NCBI GenBank assembly: GCA_018402455.1
Contig: JAGYIG010000008.1
Span: 1-64,000 of the forward strand
Direction: 5' to 3'
Source of the DNA: Opitutaceae bacterium
GTDB taxonomy: Bacteria; Verrucomicrobiota; Verrucomicrobiia; Opitutales; Opitutaceae
DNA length: 64,000 bases
Both the position numbers and the translations under genes were made by a program. This document shows positions 24,808 through 32,822 of this stretch, piece after piece. The notes under the pieces are model-generated. The model was not told the DNA's origin. It ran no database searches and saw only the letters and a program-made list of their open reading frames with translations. Position 1 is the stretch's first letter. Each line of letters opens with the position of its first letter.

Positions 24808-27198
24808 ATGAACTTTGCCCGAGTGCTCAAAATCGTCGGAATCCTCGGTAGCGTGGCCGCGTTGGTCGCCCTGCTGGCCCTGGCTTGGCTGTGGCACCGT
24901 ATCGAAGCCAGCCTGCCACCGTTGGACGGGACCCTGCCCCTCGTCCACCTGACCGCCCCGGCCGAAATCGCGCGCGACGACCAAGGCACCGTGATCATCA
25001 CGGCCGCCCACCGGTTCGATGCCGCCCGGGCCCTCGGTTTCGCCCACGGCCAGGACCGGTTTTTTCAAATGGACCTTTCCCGCCGTCGGGCTGCGGGTGA
25101 ACTTGCGGTGCTGGTGGGCGATGCCGCGCTGGACCTCGACCGGGCCACCGTGGGGCACCGGTTTCGGCCGCGGGCCGTCGAGGCCATCGCAGCCCTCCCC
25201 CCCGCGCAACGCGCCGAGCTCGAGGCCTACACCGAAGGGGTGAACGCCGGCCTCAACTCCCTCGCGAAGTCGCCGTGGGAGTATGCCGTGTTGCGCGCCG
25301 AGCCCGCGCCGTGGGCGGTCGAAGACAGCGGCTTGGTGTTCTACGCGATGGTACTGGAACTGCAGGACTCCACGGGCAGCTACGAACAGACGCTGACGAC
25401 CCTGCGCGATGTCATGGGCAACGTATCCGTGGATTTTTTCAACCCCCTCATCGGCCCGCACGACAGCGCGTTCGACGGCAGCACCGCTGCCCTGCGCGCC
25501 CCGCCCAGCGCAGCCATCATTGACCTCCGGACCACCGAGGAACTCCCCGTGCTCTCCGCCCGGGCGGCGCCCGAACACGCCACCATCGGATCCAACGCCT
25601 TCGCGCTAAACGGCACCCCCACCCGCCATGGCGCCGCTTTGGTCGCGGGTGACCCTCATCTCGGTCTCAAGATTCCGAATACATGGTATCGGGCGCAGTT
25701 GAACTGGACGGGGGCGAACGGCACCCCGCATCGGGTGGAAGGGGTTTCGCTGCCCGGGGTCCCCGGCATCATCATTGGCTCGAACGGCCACATCGCCTGG
25801 AGCTTTACCAACGCAACCGTGGACACCGGCGATCTCGTCGCGGTGGACCTCAACCAGGTCGCCCCCGAAATCTTTTATTATCATCTGGGGGAGTCCGTGG
25901 AATTCGAAGAACACGTGGACGTGGTCACCCATCATGACGGCCGCACGGAGGAGGTCATTTCCACCTGGACCAAATTCGGCCCCATCGTCGGCCGCACCAT
26001 CCGCGGCAAGCCCCTCGCCTACCGGTGGACATTTCACGACCCGCTCGCCCTCAACTTCGATGTCCTTGACCTCAATGAGGCAACCAACGTCGATGAGGCC
26101 CTCGCGATCGCCGCGAATTCCGGCATGCCCAACCAGAATATGTTGGTGGCGGATCGCGCGGGCCACGCGGCCTGGACCCTCACCGGAAAGCTGCCGCGCA
26201 GGTTCGGCTTCGATGGACGGTTCCCCGTGGCCTGGACGTTTGGCGACCGGGGCTGGGCGGGCTACTTGGATCCCGCGGAGCGGCCCCAACGGCTCGCCCA
26301 GCCCGGCCACCCCCTCTGGTCGGGCAACCAACGCAAGGTCTCCGGCGTTGAACTCGAGCGCCTCGGCGATACCGGCTTCGACGGTCCGACCCGTGCCGCC
26401 CAAATCAAACGCCGACTGGTCGAATTGCCCGATCCGGCCACTCCGGAACACCTCCTTGCCATCCAGCTCGATGATCGGGCTGATTGGGCCCAACGCTGGC
26501 AGGAGCTGCTGCGCGAAACCCTGCAGTCGGAACGCCTCGCGGCACATGATCCCCTGCGCAACGAGTTGCTAACCGTGCTGGCTGCATGGGACGGACGAGC
26601 CGCCATCAATTCAGCCGCCTACCGAGCCATCCGGCGTTGGCAGCGGCTCCTTGCCGGGGCGACCTTGCAGCCCATCTTTGCCCAATGCCGTCGGAAGGAT
26701 CCGTCATTCCGCTATGAAAAATTGCGCTACGAGGAGGCGCTGTGGGCCTTGCATCGCGATGAACCCGCCCACCTGTTGGGTCCTCCTTTCGTCGACTGGG
26801 CCGACCTGCGGGCCCACGTGACGCTGACCCTTTTCGCCGAAATTCAAGACGCCGGTGGGCTCCCTAAATTCACTTGGGGCGAAGCGAATCGCCTGCGTAT
26901 GCAGCACCCGTTTGCCCGGATGCTTCCGGCCGTGCTGGCCGATTTTTTGAACCTGCCCGCTGACCCTCAGGCCGGGGACAGCCGACTGCCACGGGTCGCT
27001 CGACCCCGTCACGGGGCGTCGCTGCGCTTCGCGGTGGCGCCAGGTCAGGAAGCCGACGGCATCCTGCACCTGCCCGGCGGACAGTGCGGAAATCCCCTCT
27101 CCCCCTACTTTCGCGCGGGCCATGCCGCCTGGTTGGCCGGCGATCCCTCCCCCCTTCAGCCCGGTCAGCCTGTCCATCGCCTGTCCCTGCAGCCTTGA
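24808..27198 (+). CDS. Penicillin acylase family Ntn hydrolase
   Basis: 796 residues. An N-terminal TM/signal helix (VAALVALLALAWLWHR) is followed by the alpha-chain half with LGFAHGQDRFFQMDLSRRRAAGELA, a hallmark of the penicillin/cephalosporin acylase family. The nucleophile is Ser262 in GSNAFALNG, where the precursor should self-cleave to release the beta chain. VSLPGVPGIIIGSNGHIAWSF follows with catalytic Asn context. It belongs to the N-terminal nucleophile hydrolases that cut amide bonds in acylated compounds such as quorum-sensing acyl-homoserine lactones or beta-lactams. The substrate is not predictable; the location is probably periplasmic. Confidence 0.92.
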   Translation: MNFARVLKIVGILGSVAALVALLALAWLWHRIEASLPPLDGTLPLVHLTAPAEIARDDQGTVIITAAHRFDAARALGFAHGQDRFFQMDLSRRRAAGELAVLVGDAALDLDRATVGHRFRPRAVEAIAALPPAQRAELEAYTEGVNAGLNSLAKSPWEYAVLRAEPAPWAVEDSGLVFYAMVLELQDSTGSYEQTLTTLRDVMGNVSVDFFNPLIGPHDSAFDGSTAALRAPPSAAIIDLRTTEELPVLSARAAPEHATIGSNAFALNGTPTRHGAALVAGDPHLGLKIPNTWYRAQLNWTGANGTPHRVEGVSLPGVPGIIIGSNGHIAWSFTNATVDTGDLVAVDLNQVAPEIFYYHLGESVEFEEHVDVVTHHDGRTEEVISTWTKFGPIVGRTIRGKPLAYRWTFHDPLALNFDVLDLNEATNVDEALAIAANSGMPNQNMLVADRAGHAAWTLTGKLPRRFGFDGRFPVAWTFGDRGWAGYLDPAERPQRLAQPGHPLWSGNQRKVSGVELERLGDTGFDGPTRAAQIKRRLVELPDPATPEHLLAIQLDDRADWAQRWQELLRETLQSERLAAHDPLRNELLTVLAAWDGRAAINSAAYRAIRRWQRLLAGATLQPIFAQCRRKDPSFRYEKLRYEEALWALHRDEPAHLLGPPFVDWADLRAHVTLTLFAEIQDAGGLPKFTWGEANRLRMQHPFARMLPAVLADFLNLPADPQAGDSRLPRVARPRHGASLRFAVAPGQEADGILHLPGGQCGNPLSPYFRAGHAAWLAGDPSPLQPGQPVHRLSLQP

Positions 27199-27267
27199 GG
27201 TTCGACGCGGATGGTGGTCGGATGAGCCCGGTCTTGAGCCCTTGGCCGGCTTACCTCTCTCCTCCGC

Positions 27268-27711
27268 GTGAAAAAGTCACTCCCCTCCCCCGCAAACTAC
27301 TCCGTCTACTTCGGCGGCGAACTTTTCGACCTCAAGCACTTGGCGGGCAACGCGCTCCTCGCCGAATCGATCTACACCCAATCACGCGGCAAATACCGCT
27401 GCCATCTGCCTCAGGATTTTGAGCTGCGCGGGCTCGATCCGCAGGTGATCCGGGATCAGGATATCATCGCACTGCTCGACTCGGACCTGGCGATTTTCAA
27501 CTTCGACGGCACCGAACTCGACAGCGGCACCGTGATCGAATTCATGATCGCGAAGTTTGCCGATATCCCTGCGGTGCTCTTGCGCACCGACCTGCGCGCC
27601 GCCGGCGATCAAGGGGACGCCACCAAAGATCCGTGGAACCTCATGGCCAGCTTCTATCCGCGCACCGAGGTCGTGCGGGCCGCCAGCCTGATTGACTACC
27701 GAGTGCGCTAA
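27268..27711 (+). CDS. Nucleoside 2-deoxyribosyltransferase-like protein, 3' end probably disrupted
   Basis: 147 residues from a GTG at 27268. VYFGGELFDLKHLAGNALLA and LPQDFELR, then IRDQDIIALLDSDLAIFNFDGTELDSGT match the nucleoside deoxyribosyltransferase fold (FN-x-DG-x-x-x-DSGT-x-x-E). IEFMIAKFADIPAVLLRTDL follows. The reading frame stops at 27709-27711 just inside the corrupted patch. In other frames downstream the sequence reads VPAIIAALD and SPVLAAAQQPEAYTRLAAMPGL, which look like the missing C-terminus. So the annotated protein is likely truncated by an indel near 27705, and the native gene probably ends about 27960. Confidence 0.75.
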   Translation: MKKSLPSPANYSVYFGGELFDLKHLAGNALLAESIYTQSRGKYRCHLPQDFELRGLDPQVIRDQDIIALLDSDLAIFNFDGTELDSGTVIEFMIAKFADIPAVLLRTDLRAAGDQGDATKDPWNLMASFYPRTEVVRAASLIDYRVR

Positions 27712-27989
27712 AACACCGCACCGGACTCAGCCTGCCAACCGACTGCGCCACTCGCGCCTCAACCATCCACGCCCGCCGAGGCCCGCCCTCGTGCCCGCCA
27801 TCATCGCCGCCCTCGATCGGTGGCTGCGCCGTCGCCGGTGTTGGCTGCCGCACAGCAACCGGAGGCTTACACTCGGCTGGCCGCCATGCCTGGGCTCAAG
27901 GGGCGGCCCCATACGCTTCGGCGGGAAACCGCCACGATCCTGCAGGGCAAGACTGACCGCGGCCTTTAACCCCTTCCATCGGGATCCTT

Positions 27990-28576
27990 CTGCGCCCCAC
28001 GATCATCCCTCGCCGCGCACGCCCTCACCCACCTGCGCGACCGCACGGCGCCCGCCACGTTTCGCAGAATCTGAGTTACCAGATCGGCTTGTTGGCCTTG
28101 AAGCCACCCGCGACCTTCCCACGCGGGACAAGGCCATCGAGACGCCGCTGGAAGCGATGGCGAGTCCGGTGCTGGCCAAAGCCCGGTGGTCGTGCCCATT
28201 CTGCGGGCCGGCCTGGGGATGCTCCAGCCCTACACCGATCTGTTTCCGTCAAAGTCGGCTGCTGTGGCCGAGCGGATCATGAACGGTTTAGCCCACAGCT
28301 ACTATTGCAAACTCTCCCCGGGAAGGCCGCCGCGTGCTGTGCATCGACCCCATGCTGGCCACCGGCGGCCTGCCGCGGGGGCGCTGTCCAGGCTGCGAGA
28401 GCGGCGCCGCCGACCTGCGTTTAGCGTGACCATCGTGAGCCGAAGGCATCGCGCTTCTTGTCGAAGCCCGGCATCCCGAGGTGCCCATCATCACCGCGGC
28501 CATCGATCGGCAACTGAATGGCCAAAGCCACATCGTTCGGTCTCGGTGACTTTGGCGACTGACTTGCGGCACCTGA
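27990..28576 (+). pseudogene. upp: Uracil phosphoribosyltransferase gene with multiple frame breaks
   Basis: Fragments in shifting frames reconstruct Upp: SLAAHALTHLRDRTAPATFRRI (28000-28065), then YQIGLLAL, then EATRDLPTRDKAIETPLEAM, then VVPILRAGLGMLQPYTDLF (28186-28245), then RVLCIDPMLATGG (28329-28370; the PRPP loop region). EGIALLVEARHPEVPIITAA, IDRQLNGQSHIV and GLGDFGD at 28460-28576 complete it. The order and spacing are those of the enzyme that makes UMP from uracil and PRPP. At least six frame changes and an in-frame TGA (GLGDFGD followed by a stop where Arg is expected) are present. Either it is a decayed gene or the sequence here is poor. Confidence 0.75.
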
Positions 28577-28907
28577 TCCGCGCCCCTTCGCCATCAGAAC
28601 CGCCACCGCGCCGACAACGCGGTGTGGCCCGGCTCCGCTTCGCCTTGTGGCCGGAATCGCCCGCCCATCGCCACGCCGTGGGAACGAGAAAGCAACCTCC
28701 GCTTGCCTGGAATCGTCGGCCCCGGCGCCACCGGGCGTCGGTCGGGCCTGATCGATTTCTGTTGCCGCCTGCCTGGCTGCCAAGGGATTTCGGGAACTGG
28801 CCAGTGATGTTGAATGGGAGAACCACCCCAGTCGCACGCTCATCAAAACCTCGGTGTCATCGGAAACCGAACGCACCGTGAACTACCTGCTGAAACTTGA
28901 AACCTGA
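28577..28907 (+). pseudogene. GNAT acetyltransferase remnant, AAC(6')-like
   Basis: Pieces in different frames resemble an aminoglycoside 6'-N-acetyltransferase-type GNAT. VARLRFALWPESP is at 28624-28665. GFRELASDVEWENHPS (28790-28825), AHQNLGV (28838-28860) and ETERTVNYLLKLET ending at TGA 28905-28907 follow. The segment expected between the first two pieces (substrate and acetyl-CoA loops) appears shortened. The combination of ELASD, AHQ.LG and ETER.V.(F/Y) is characteristic. It follows directly after upp. With this many breaks it is non-functional as written. Confidence 0.6.
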
Positions 28908-29420
28908 AATAACCCCAACTACGACGCCCCTGGGACCAATCTGTGGCCGGCTGCATACGCTGGCCTGGATTCGTCAGGTGACAAACCCACCCGCACCCAC
29001 GACGGCCAACTCCCCCCGCTGATTTTGAACCGTTTTGGGGCCATCGCCTCGCCACCGACGCAAATGCTTCGGCGTTCTTTGAACTCGACTTCGATGCTCG
29101 TGGCCGCCATTCGTAGTCAGGTTACGGATACGAAAATGGCCAATGGTTCACCGCTCAACTCCACCACTACAACCGAGCGGATCGATGCCTGGAATGCGCT
29201 CGCCCCCTCACTTGGTTTGCCCGGTCAGCCGATGGAACGGGCCTCGCTACGCTCGGCGCTACTACGGCGGCGAGGCCGCCGATCCCCGCGTGGTGAGTGT
29301 CTTCACCGGGATCGCGTGGGACGAGGGCTACTTGGATGACTGGCCGGGCGACTCCTGAACCAAGCCACTTTGCGGGCCGCCACGCCCGCCGATTTGAAGG
29401 CGTTGGCCGCGGGACGCGCG
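28908..29420 (+). pseudogene. Unrecognised coding sequence with frame breaks
   Basis: Plausible protein segments appear in alternating frames: ADFEPFWGHRLATDANASAF with FFELDFDARGRHS, YGYENGQWFTAQLHHYNRAD, RYYGGEAADPRVVSVFTGIA with WDEGYLDDWPGDS ending at 29358, and TLRAATPADLKALAAGRA to about 29420. I do not recognise the family. Its base composition is like the neighbours and frame switches continue those of upp and the GNAT remnant, so it shares their fate. The 100 bases after it (29421-29528) precede the carbonic anhydrase and show nothing. Confidence 0.4.
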
Positions 29421-29528
29421 TGATCACGGCCAACGGCGAACTCGGCCGGCTGCCCGAACCAATCCCCCCGGCCGTAAAGTTAAGCTTGGCCGTCCATTCT
29501 CCCGCCCCTCCAATTCATCCCACCGCCG

Positions 29529-30200
29529 ATGGAACGCTTCGCTCGCCTGTTTTCGCAAAACCGCCACTGGGCCAACCGCACGCTGCAGGGGAATCCCGAG
29601 TTCTTTAAAGAACTGTCGAATCAACAAAGCCCCGACTTTCTTTGGATCGGCTGTTCCGACAGCCGGGTGCCCGCCAACCAGATCGTCGAACTCGCCCCCG
29701 GCGAGGTGTTCGTGCACCGCAACATCGCCAACGTCGTGGACCCGGATGACCTCAATTGCGGAGCAGTCGTGCAATACGCGGTCGATCATCTCCGGGTGGA
29801 ACATGTGCTCGTCGTCGGCCACTACGGCTGCGGCGGCATCAAGGCCTCGTTGGACCACACGCCTCTCGGGCTGGCCGACCAATGGCTGGCCCGCGTGGAC
29901 AAGGTCAAACAACGACATCACGCGTGCCTCCGGGTTCTACCGGCCGGCAAAACTCGGGAAGATCGTTTGTGTGAGCTCAATGTCATCGAACAGGTGCGGA
30001 ACCTCTGCTCCATGGCTGTCATCCAAAACGCCTGGACCCGGGGGCAGACGGTGATGGTCCATGGTTGTATCTACGGGTTGCAGGACGGACTGATCCGTGA
30101 TCTGAGGGTCAGTTGTCGAGGGCCCGCCGAGGTCGAGCCCAACTGCGCCGCCGCCATCGCGCACCTCGGTGCTCCCTCCCAAACCGGACTCAGCCACTGA
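29529..30200 (+). CDS. can: Beta-class carbonic anhydrase
   Basis: 223 residues. Zinc ligands are Cys in WIGCSDSRVPANQIVELAPG, the paired Asp-Ser-Arg, and His and Cys in VVGHYGCGGIKASL, the beta-CA pattern Cys-Asp-His-Cys. VFVHRNIANVV and KTREDRLCELNVIEQVRNLC, VMVHGCIYGLQDGLIRDL follow as in bacterial Can. It interconverts carbon dioxide and bicarbonate. The start at ATG 29529 lies in a C-rich context without Shine-Dalgarno. The gene reads intact, in contrast to the patch before it. Confidence 0.95.
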   Translation: MERFARLFSQNRHWANRTLQGNPEFFKELSNQQSPDFLWIGCSDSRVPANQIVELAPGEVFVHRNIANVVDPDDLNCGAVVQYAVDHLRVEHVLVVGHYGCGGIKASLDHTPLGLADQWLARVDKVKQRHHACLRVLPAGKTREDRLCELNVIEQVRNLCSMAVIQNAWTRGQTVMVHGCIYGLQDGLIRDLRVSCRGPAEVEPNCAAAIAHLGAPSQTGLSH

Positions 30201-30405
30201 GGAGGGAACTCAAACCCCCGCGGGTCACCGCCACCAAACCGGGCGACCGTTTCTCGCAAAGTGCTCCAGCCGCCACCCGCAAAAATGCCTTCCCCCGGCG
30301 GCGTGGGGAGCGCTGCCCCAAGCGCAACGGTGTTGACGTCGGACAGACCGCCGGACTGCGTTGCCCTACCCGGCAAGTCACCCCTGCTCTTTGCCGTAGC
30401 TTCTC

Positions 30406-31149
30406 ATGAGCCTCTGGCACACTAAAACCGTCTGGGAAAAACTCGCCCGTCAGGACCCCTACTGGGCGGTGCTGACCGATCCCGACAAAACCGGCAACCG
30501 GTGGGAAATCTCAGAGTTTTTTGCGACCGGACAAACGACCGTGGATCAGGATGTAATCTCGATATCTCAAACCGTGCCGGGCTTTCGCGCCGACCGGGTC
30601 CTCGACTTCGGCTGTGGGGTGGGACGCCTTACCCAGGGCTTGGCCCAGCATTTCCAAACGGTGGACGGCGTGGACATCGCCGGGCCGATGATCGACCTCG
30701 CTCGCCGACACAACCGGTATCCCGAAAGGGTTAACTACCACCTGAACCCCGCCGGCGATCTTCGCCTGTTCCCGGACGACCACTTCGATCTGATTTACAG
30801 CGTGATCTCCCTCCAACACATCCCCCCTCCGCTCATCAAGGGCTACTTGATCGAATTTGTCCGCGTCTGTCGCCCCGCGGGGCTCATTTTTTTCCAACTG
30901 CCCGCCACCGCTCCCCCCTCAAATTTTCGGTTCTCTTGGTATCCGCCCACCCTGGTCAAGCGAGTCAAGCGATGGCTCCTAACCAAAACCACGATCAAGG
31001 CCGAAATGACCATGAATTCACTAAAAACGAGTGAAGTTTTAGGGATTTTGGAGGGAAACGGAGCAAAATCACTCAAAGTCTCCCCCTACTACGCCGCCGG
31101 CGACCTGGAATCCTTTTCCTACCTCCTGCAGAAGGGGTCAGGCCGTTAG
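30406..31149 (+). CDS. Class I SAM-dependent methyltransferase
   Basis: 247 residues. Motif I DFGCGVGR lies at 67-74, VDGVDIAGPMIDLAR follows (post-I, with acidic ribose-binding Asp), and DHFDLIYSVISLQHIPPPLI is the post-motif region. This is a Methyltransf_11/25-like fold; the substrate is unknown. The C-terminal codons GGG TCA GGC CGT TAG are part of the left inverted repeat of the transposon (31134-31158). The element therefore supplies the last residues and the stop codon, and the ancestral end is probably lost or shifted. It follows 205 bases without a recognised gene (30201-30405). Confidence 0.85.
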   Translation: MSLWHTKTVWEKLARQDPYWAVLTDPDKTGNRWEISEFFATGQTTVDQDVISISQTVPGFRADRVLDFGCGVGRLTQGLAQHFQTVDGVDIAGPMIDLARRHNRYPERVNYHLNPAGDLRLFPDDHFDLIYSVISLQHIPPPLIKGYLIEFVRVCRPAGLIFFQLPATAPPSNFRFSWYPPTLVKRVKRWLLTKTTIKAEMTMNSLKTSEVLGILEGNGAKSLKVSPYYAAGDLESFSYLLQKGSGR

Positions 31150-31158
31150 TTGTTAATT
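31134..31158. repeat. Left terminal inverted repeat
   Basis: Begins GGGGTCAGGCCGTTA and then GTTGTTAATT. It is the mirror of the right repeat with one difference (G at 31149 against T). It overlaps the last codons of the methyltransferase and, on the other strand, the stop of the transposase. Confidence 0.9.
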
Positions 31159-32081
31159 TTTCTGTGCCTCCAAAGATAGACCCGAACCGATCTTTCATTT
31201 CCCATGTTGAGCTCCCGCGCGATCCACTTGATCGGCACCCCGAGCTCCCGCTGCAGCCGCTCGGCCACCGCAATTTTCCAGGGCGCACTTTTTCGGTCTG
31301 ATTCCAAGTCCGTGGGAGACTTGCCTTCATCAGCCAGTTCCTGCTTTAGCTGGAATTTCCACTTGGCCTCGAGCAAATCCGAGCTCCATCCAACCCTCCC
31401 ACGTTCGCCTTCTCTGAGCTTGTCGGGCAGATGATGCGCCAACGTGGACTCCTTCCACTCGCTCGAGCCAAGCGCCCATCCGGTGGTCATTTTTTTGTGC
31501 TCCAACTGGGCGATTTCAGGAGCAATCTTCGCCCGCCTTAAAAGGCGACTGGCATAGCTGGTCCAGCCCTCTGCGGAATCTTCCAAACCGATTGCTTGCA
31601 TCCACTCAAGTGAACTCAACCCATTAAATCGCTGATTCTTATAAAATCGATTGAGGCTGCTCCACCGGAAATGTGCGAGTTGATCTGCTTTGACCAGTCC
31701 GGCCCTGAAAGGGTTGAGGTGGATGTAATCGACCACGCGGGCAAGATCCATCCCCCGTTCCAGTAGAAGTGCCTTGTATCTGCCTTGAAAGAGATGGCCG
31801 TTCTCTTTCCGCATGCGATTGAAGCGGGTGGCGAAAGTGGACTGGAGCCAGTGCATTCCGGCCGCGAGATTGGGCTCAGGGGTGTGTAACGCCAAATGAT
31901 AGTGGTTTCGCATCACCACATAGGCAGCCAACCGCCATCCGTAGCGATCCACTGCTTCCTCCAGCGCAGCAACGAACGCTTGGGCTGACCCCGCCTCGGC
32001 AAAAACATCGCGCTTATAGTTGCCCCGATTAATCACGTGATACTTAGCTCCGGGGTATTGGATTCTGAGTGACCTAGGCAT
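31146..32081 (-). CDS. IS200-like Y1 transposase, REP-associated (RAYT)
   Basis: 311 residues from the ATG at 32081 (MPRSLRIQYPGAKYHVINRG). That opening is the signature of the REP-associated tyrosine transposases. The HUH motif is His60-Tyr-His62 (MRNHYHLALH) and the probable catalytic Tyr is Tyr119 in VVDYIHLNPFRAGL. GHLFQGRYKALLLE follows the family. The C-terminus LGVPIKWIARELNMGNERSV reads as a helix-turn-helix. Upstream in-frame codons to 32399 run through the right repeat and rluA and are not part of it. It catalyses single-strand hairpin-directed cutting and joining in known relatives. Confidence 0.92.
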   Translation of the reverse strand: MPRSLRIQYPGAKYHVINRGNYKRDVFAEAGSAQAFVAALEEAVDRYGWRLAAYVVMRNHYHLALHTPEPNLAAGMHWLQSTFATRFNRMRKENGHLFQGRYKALLLERGMDLARVVDYIHLNPFRAGLVKADQLAHFRWSSLNRFYKNQRFNGLSSLEWMQAIGLEDSAEGWTSYASRLLRRAKIAPEIAQLEHKKMTTGWALGSSEWKESTLAHHLPDKLREGERGRVGWSSDLLEAKWKFQLKQELADEGKSPTDLESDRKSAPWKIAVAERLQRELGVPIKWIARELNMGNERSVRVYLWRHRKINN

Positions 32082-32116
32082 GACCAAGCCTGAAAAAAGA
32101 GTTGGAAATTTACAAT

Positions 32117-32141
32117 AATTAACAAATAACGGCCTGACCCC
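32117..32141. repeat. Right terminal inverted repeat
   Basis: Reverse complement reads GGGGTCAGGCCGTTA then TTTGTTAATT. It pairs with the left repeat over 24 of 25 positions. It lies 36 bases upstream of the transposase ATG and 11 bases before the rluA start. Confidence 0.9.
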
Positions 32142-32151
32142 CTTTGGGATT

Positions 32152-32814
32152 ATGACCACTGTGCCGGAAATTTTGTATGAAGATTCGGAGGTTGCGGTGG
32201 TCTTTAAGCCCACCGGGATGCTCACCGAGGGTTCGAGTTCGCACGGTGAGGCCAGTCTGGAGGCTTGGGCAATGGGGCATTGGGACGAGCGGGCCCGTTG
32301 TTGCCACCGCTTGGATCGCGCCACGAGCGGCGCGATTTTGATCCGGAAAACCCGCCGGTGGAATGCCGAGCTTGCGGAGATTTTCGCCAAGAGGCGCATT
32401 CGGAAGACCTATTGGGCACTGGTAGAGGGGGTTTGGCCCAACACCGTAACCTCAATCAAAACCCCAATCGCGGCCTCTTCCTCCCCCAAAGGGCGGCAAG
32501 AAATTTCCGAAGCCGGCAGGCCTGCCCACACCACCGTGCGGGTATTGGGATCTTGGCCCGAAGGAGAGATTTCCTGGCTGCAGCTCATCCTGAAGACCGG
32601 CCGAACCCACCAAGCCCGGGTGCATTGTGCTTCCGTCGGATGCCCCATTCTCGGCGATGTGGACTATGGAGCCAAACCCCATCCGGCATTTTTTGGACTT
32701 CATGCCCAAGAACTGAGGTTCACCCATCCGGCCACGGGCAAATCGCTGCAGGTCGCGGCGCCGCCGCCTGAGAGCTGGCAGACCACCCTCGCGGCGATGG
32801 ATTCGCCCAAGTAA
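32152..32814 (+). CDS. RluA-family pseudouridine synthase
   Basis: 220 residues. The catalytic Asp lies in CCHRLDRATSGAILI, the RluA motif HRLD-x-x-TSG. The start ILYEDSEVAVVFKPTGML and RIRKTYWALVEGVWP, ILKTGRTHQARVHCASVGCPILGDVDYG are standard for the RluA/RsuA-like fold. No S4 domain is present, so it is a short RluA/TruC-type enzyme modifying uridine in rRNA or tRNA. The start ATG 32152 lies 11 bases past the transposon end; the ribosome-binding region would be inside the inverted repeat. Confidence 0.93.
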   Translation: MTTVPEILYEDSEVAVVFKPTGMLTEGSSSHGEASLEAWAMGHWDERARCCHRLDRATSGAILIRKTRRWNAELAEIFAKRRIRKTYWALVEGVWPNTVTSIKTPIAASSSPKGRQEISEAGRPAHTTVRVLGSWPEGEISWLQLILKTGRTHQARVHCASVGCPILGDVDYGAKPHPAFFGLHAQELRFTHPATGKSLQVAAPPPESWQTTLAAMDSPK

Positions 32815-32822
32815 TCAATGGG

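Larger units (their letters stand above)
31134..32141. mobile_element. REP-associated Y1 transposase element, about 1 kb
   Basis: A 1008-bp unit bounded by 25-bp inverted repeats (31134-31158 and 32117-32141, 24 of 25 identical) and carrying a single Y1-type transposase gene on the minus strand. It sits between a methyltransferase gene whose stop it provides and rluA, whose start is 11 bases beyond the right end. No target-site duplication was seen. The ends start GGGGTCAGGCC, similar to GGGGTCAGG ends I recall for other IS200/REP-type elements with this transposase family. Confidence 0.85.

Noticed and set aside
32082-32399. N-terminal extension of the transposase upstream of 32081
   Set aside because: It passes through the right inverted repeat and antisense to rluA; the family start is MPRSLRI at 32081.
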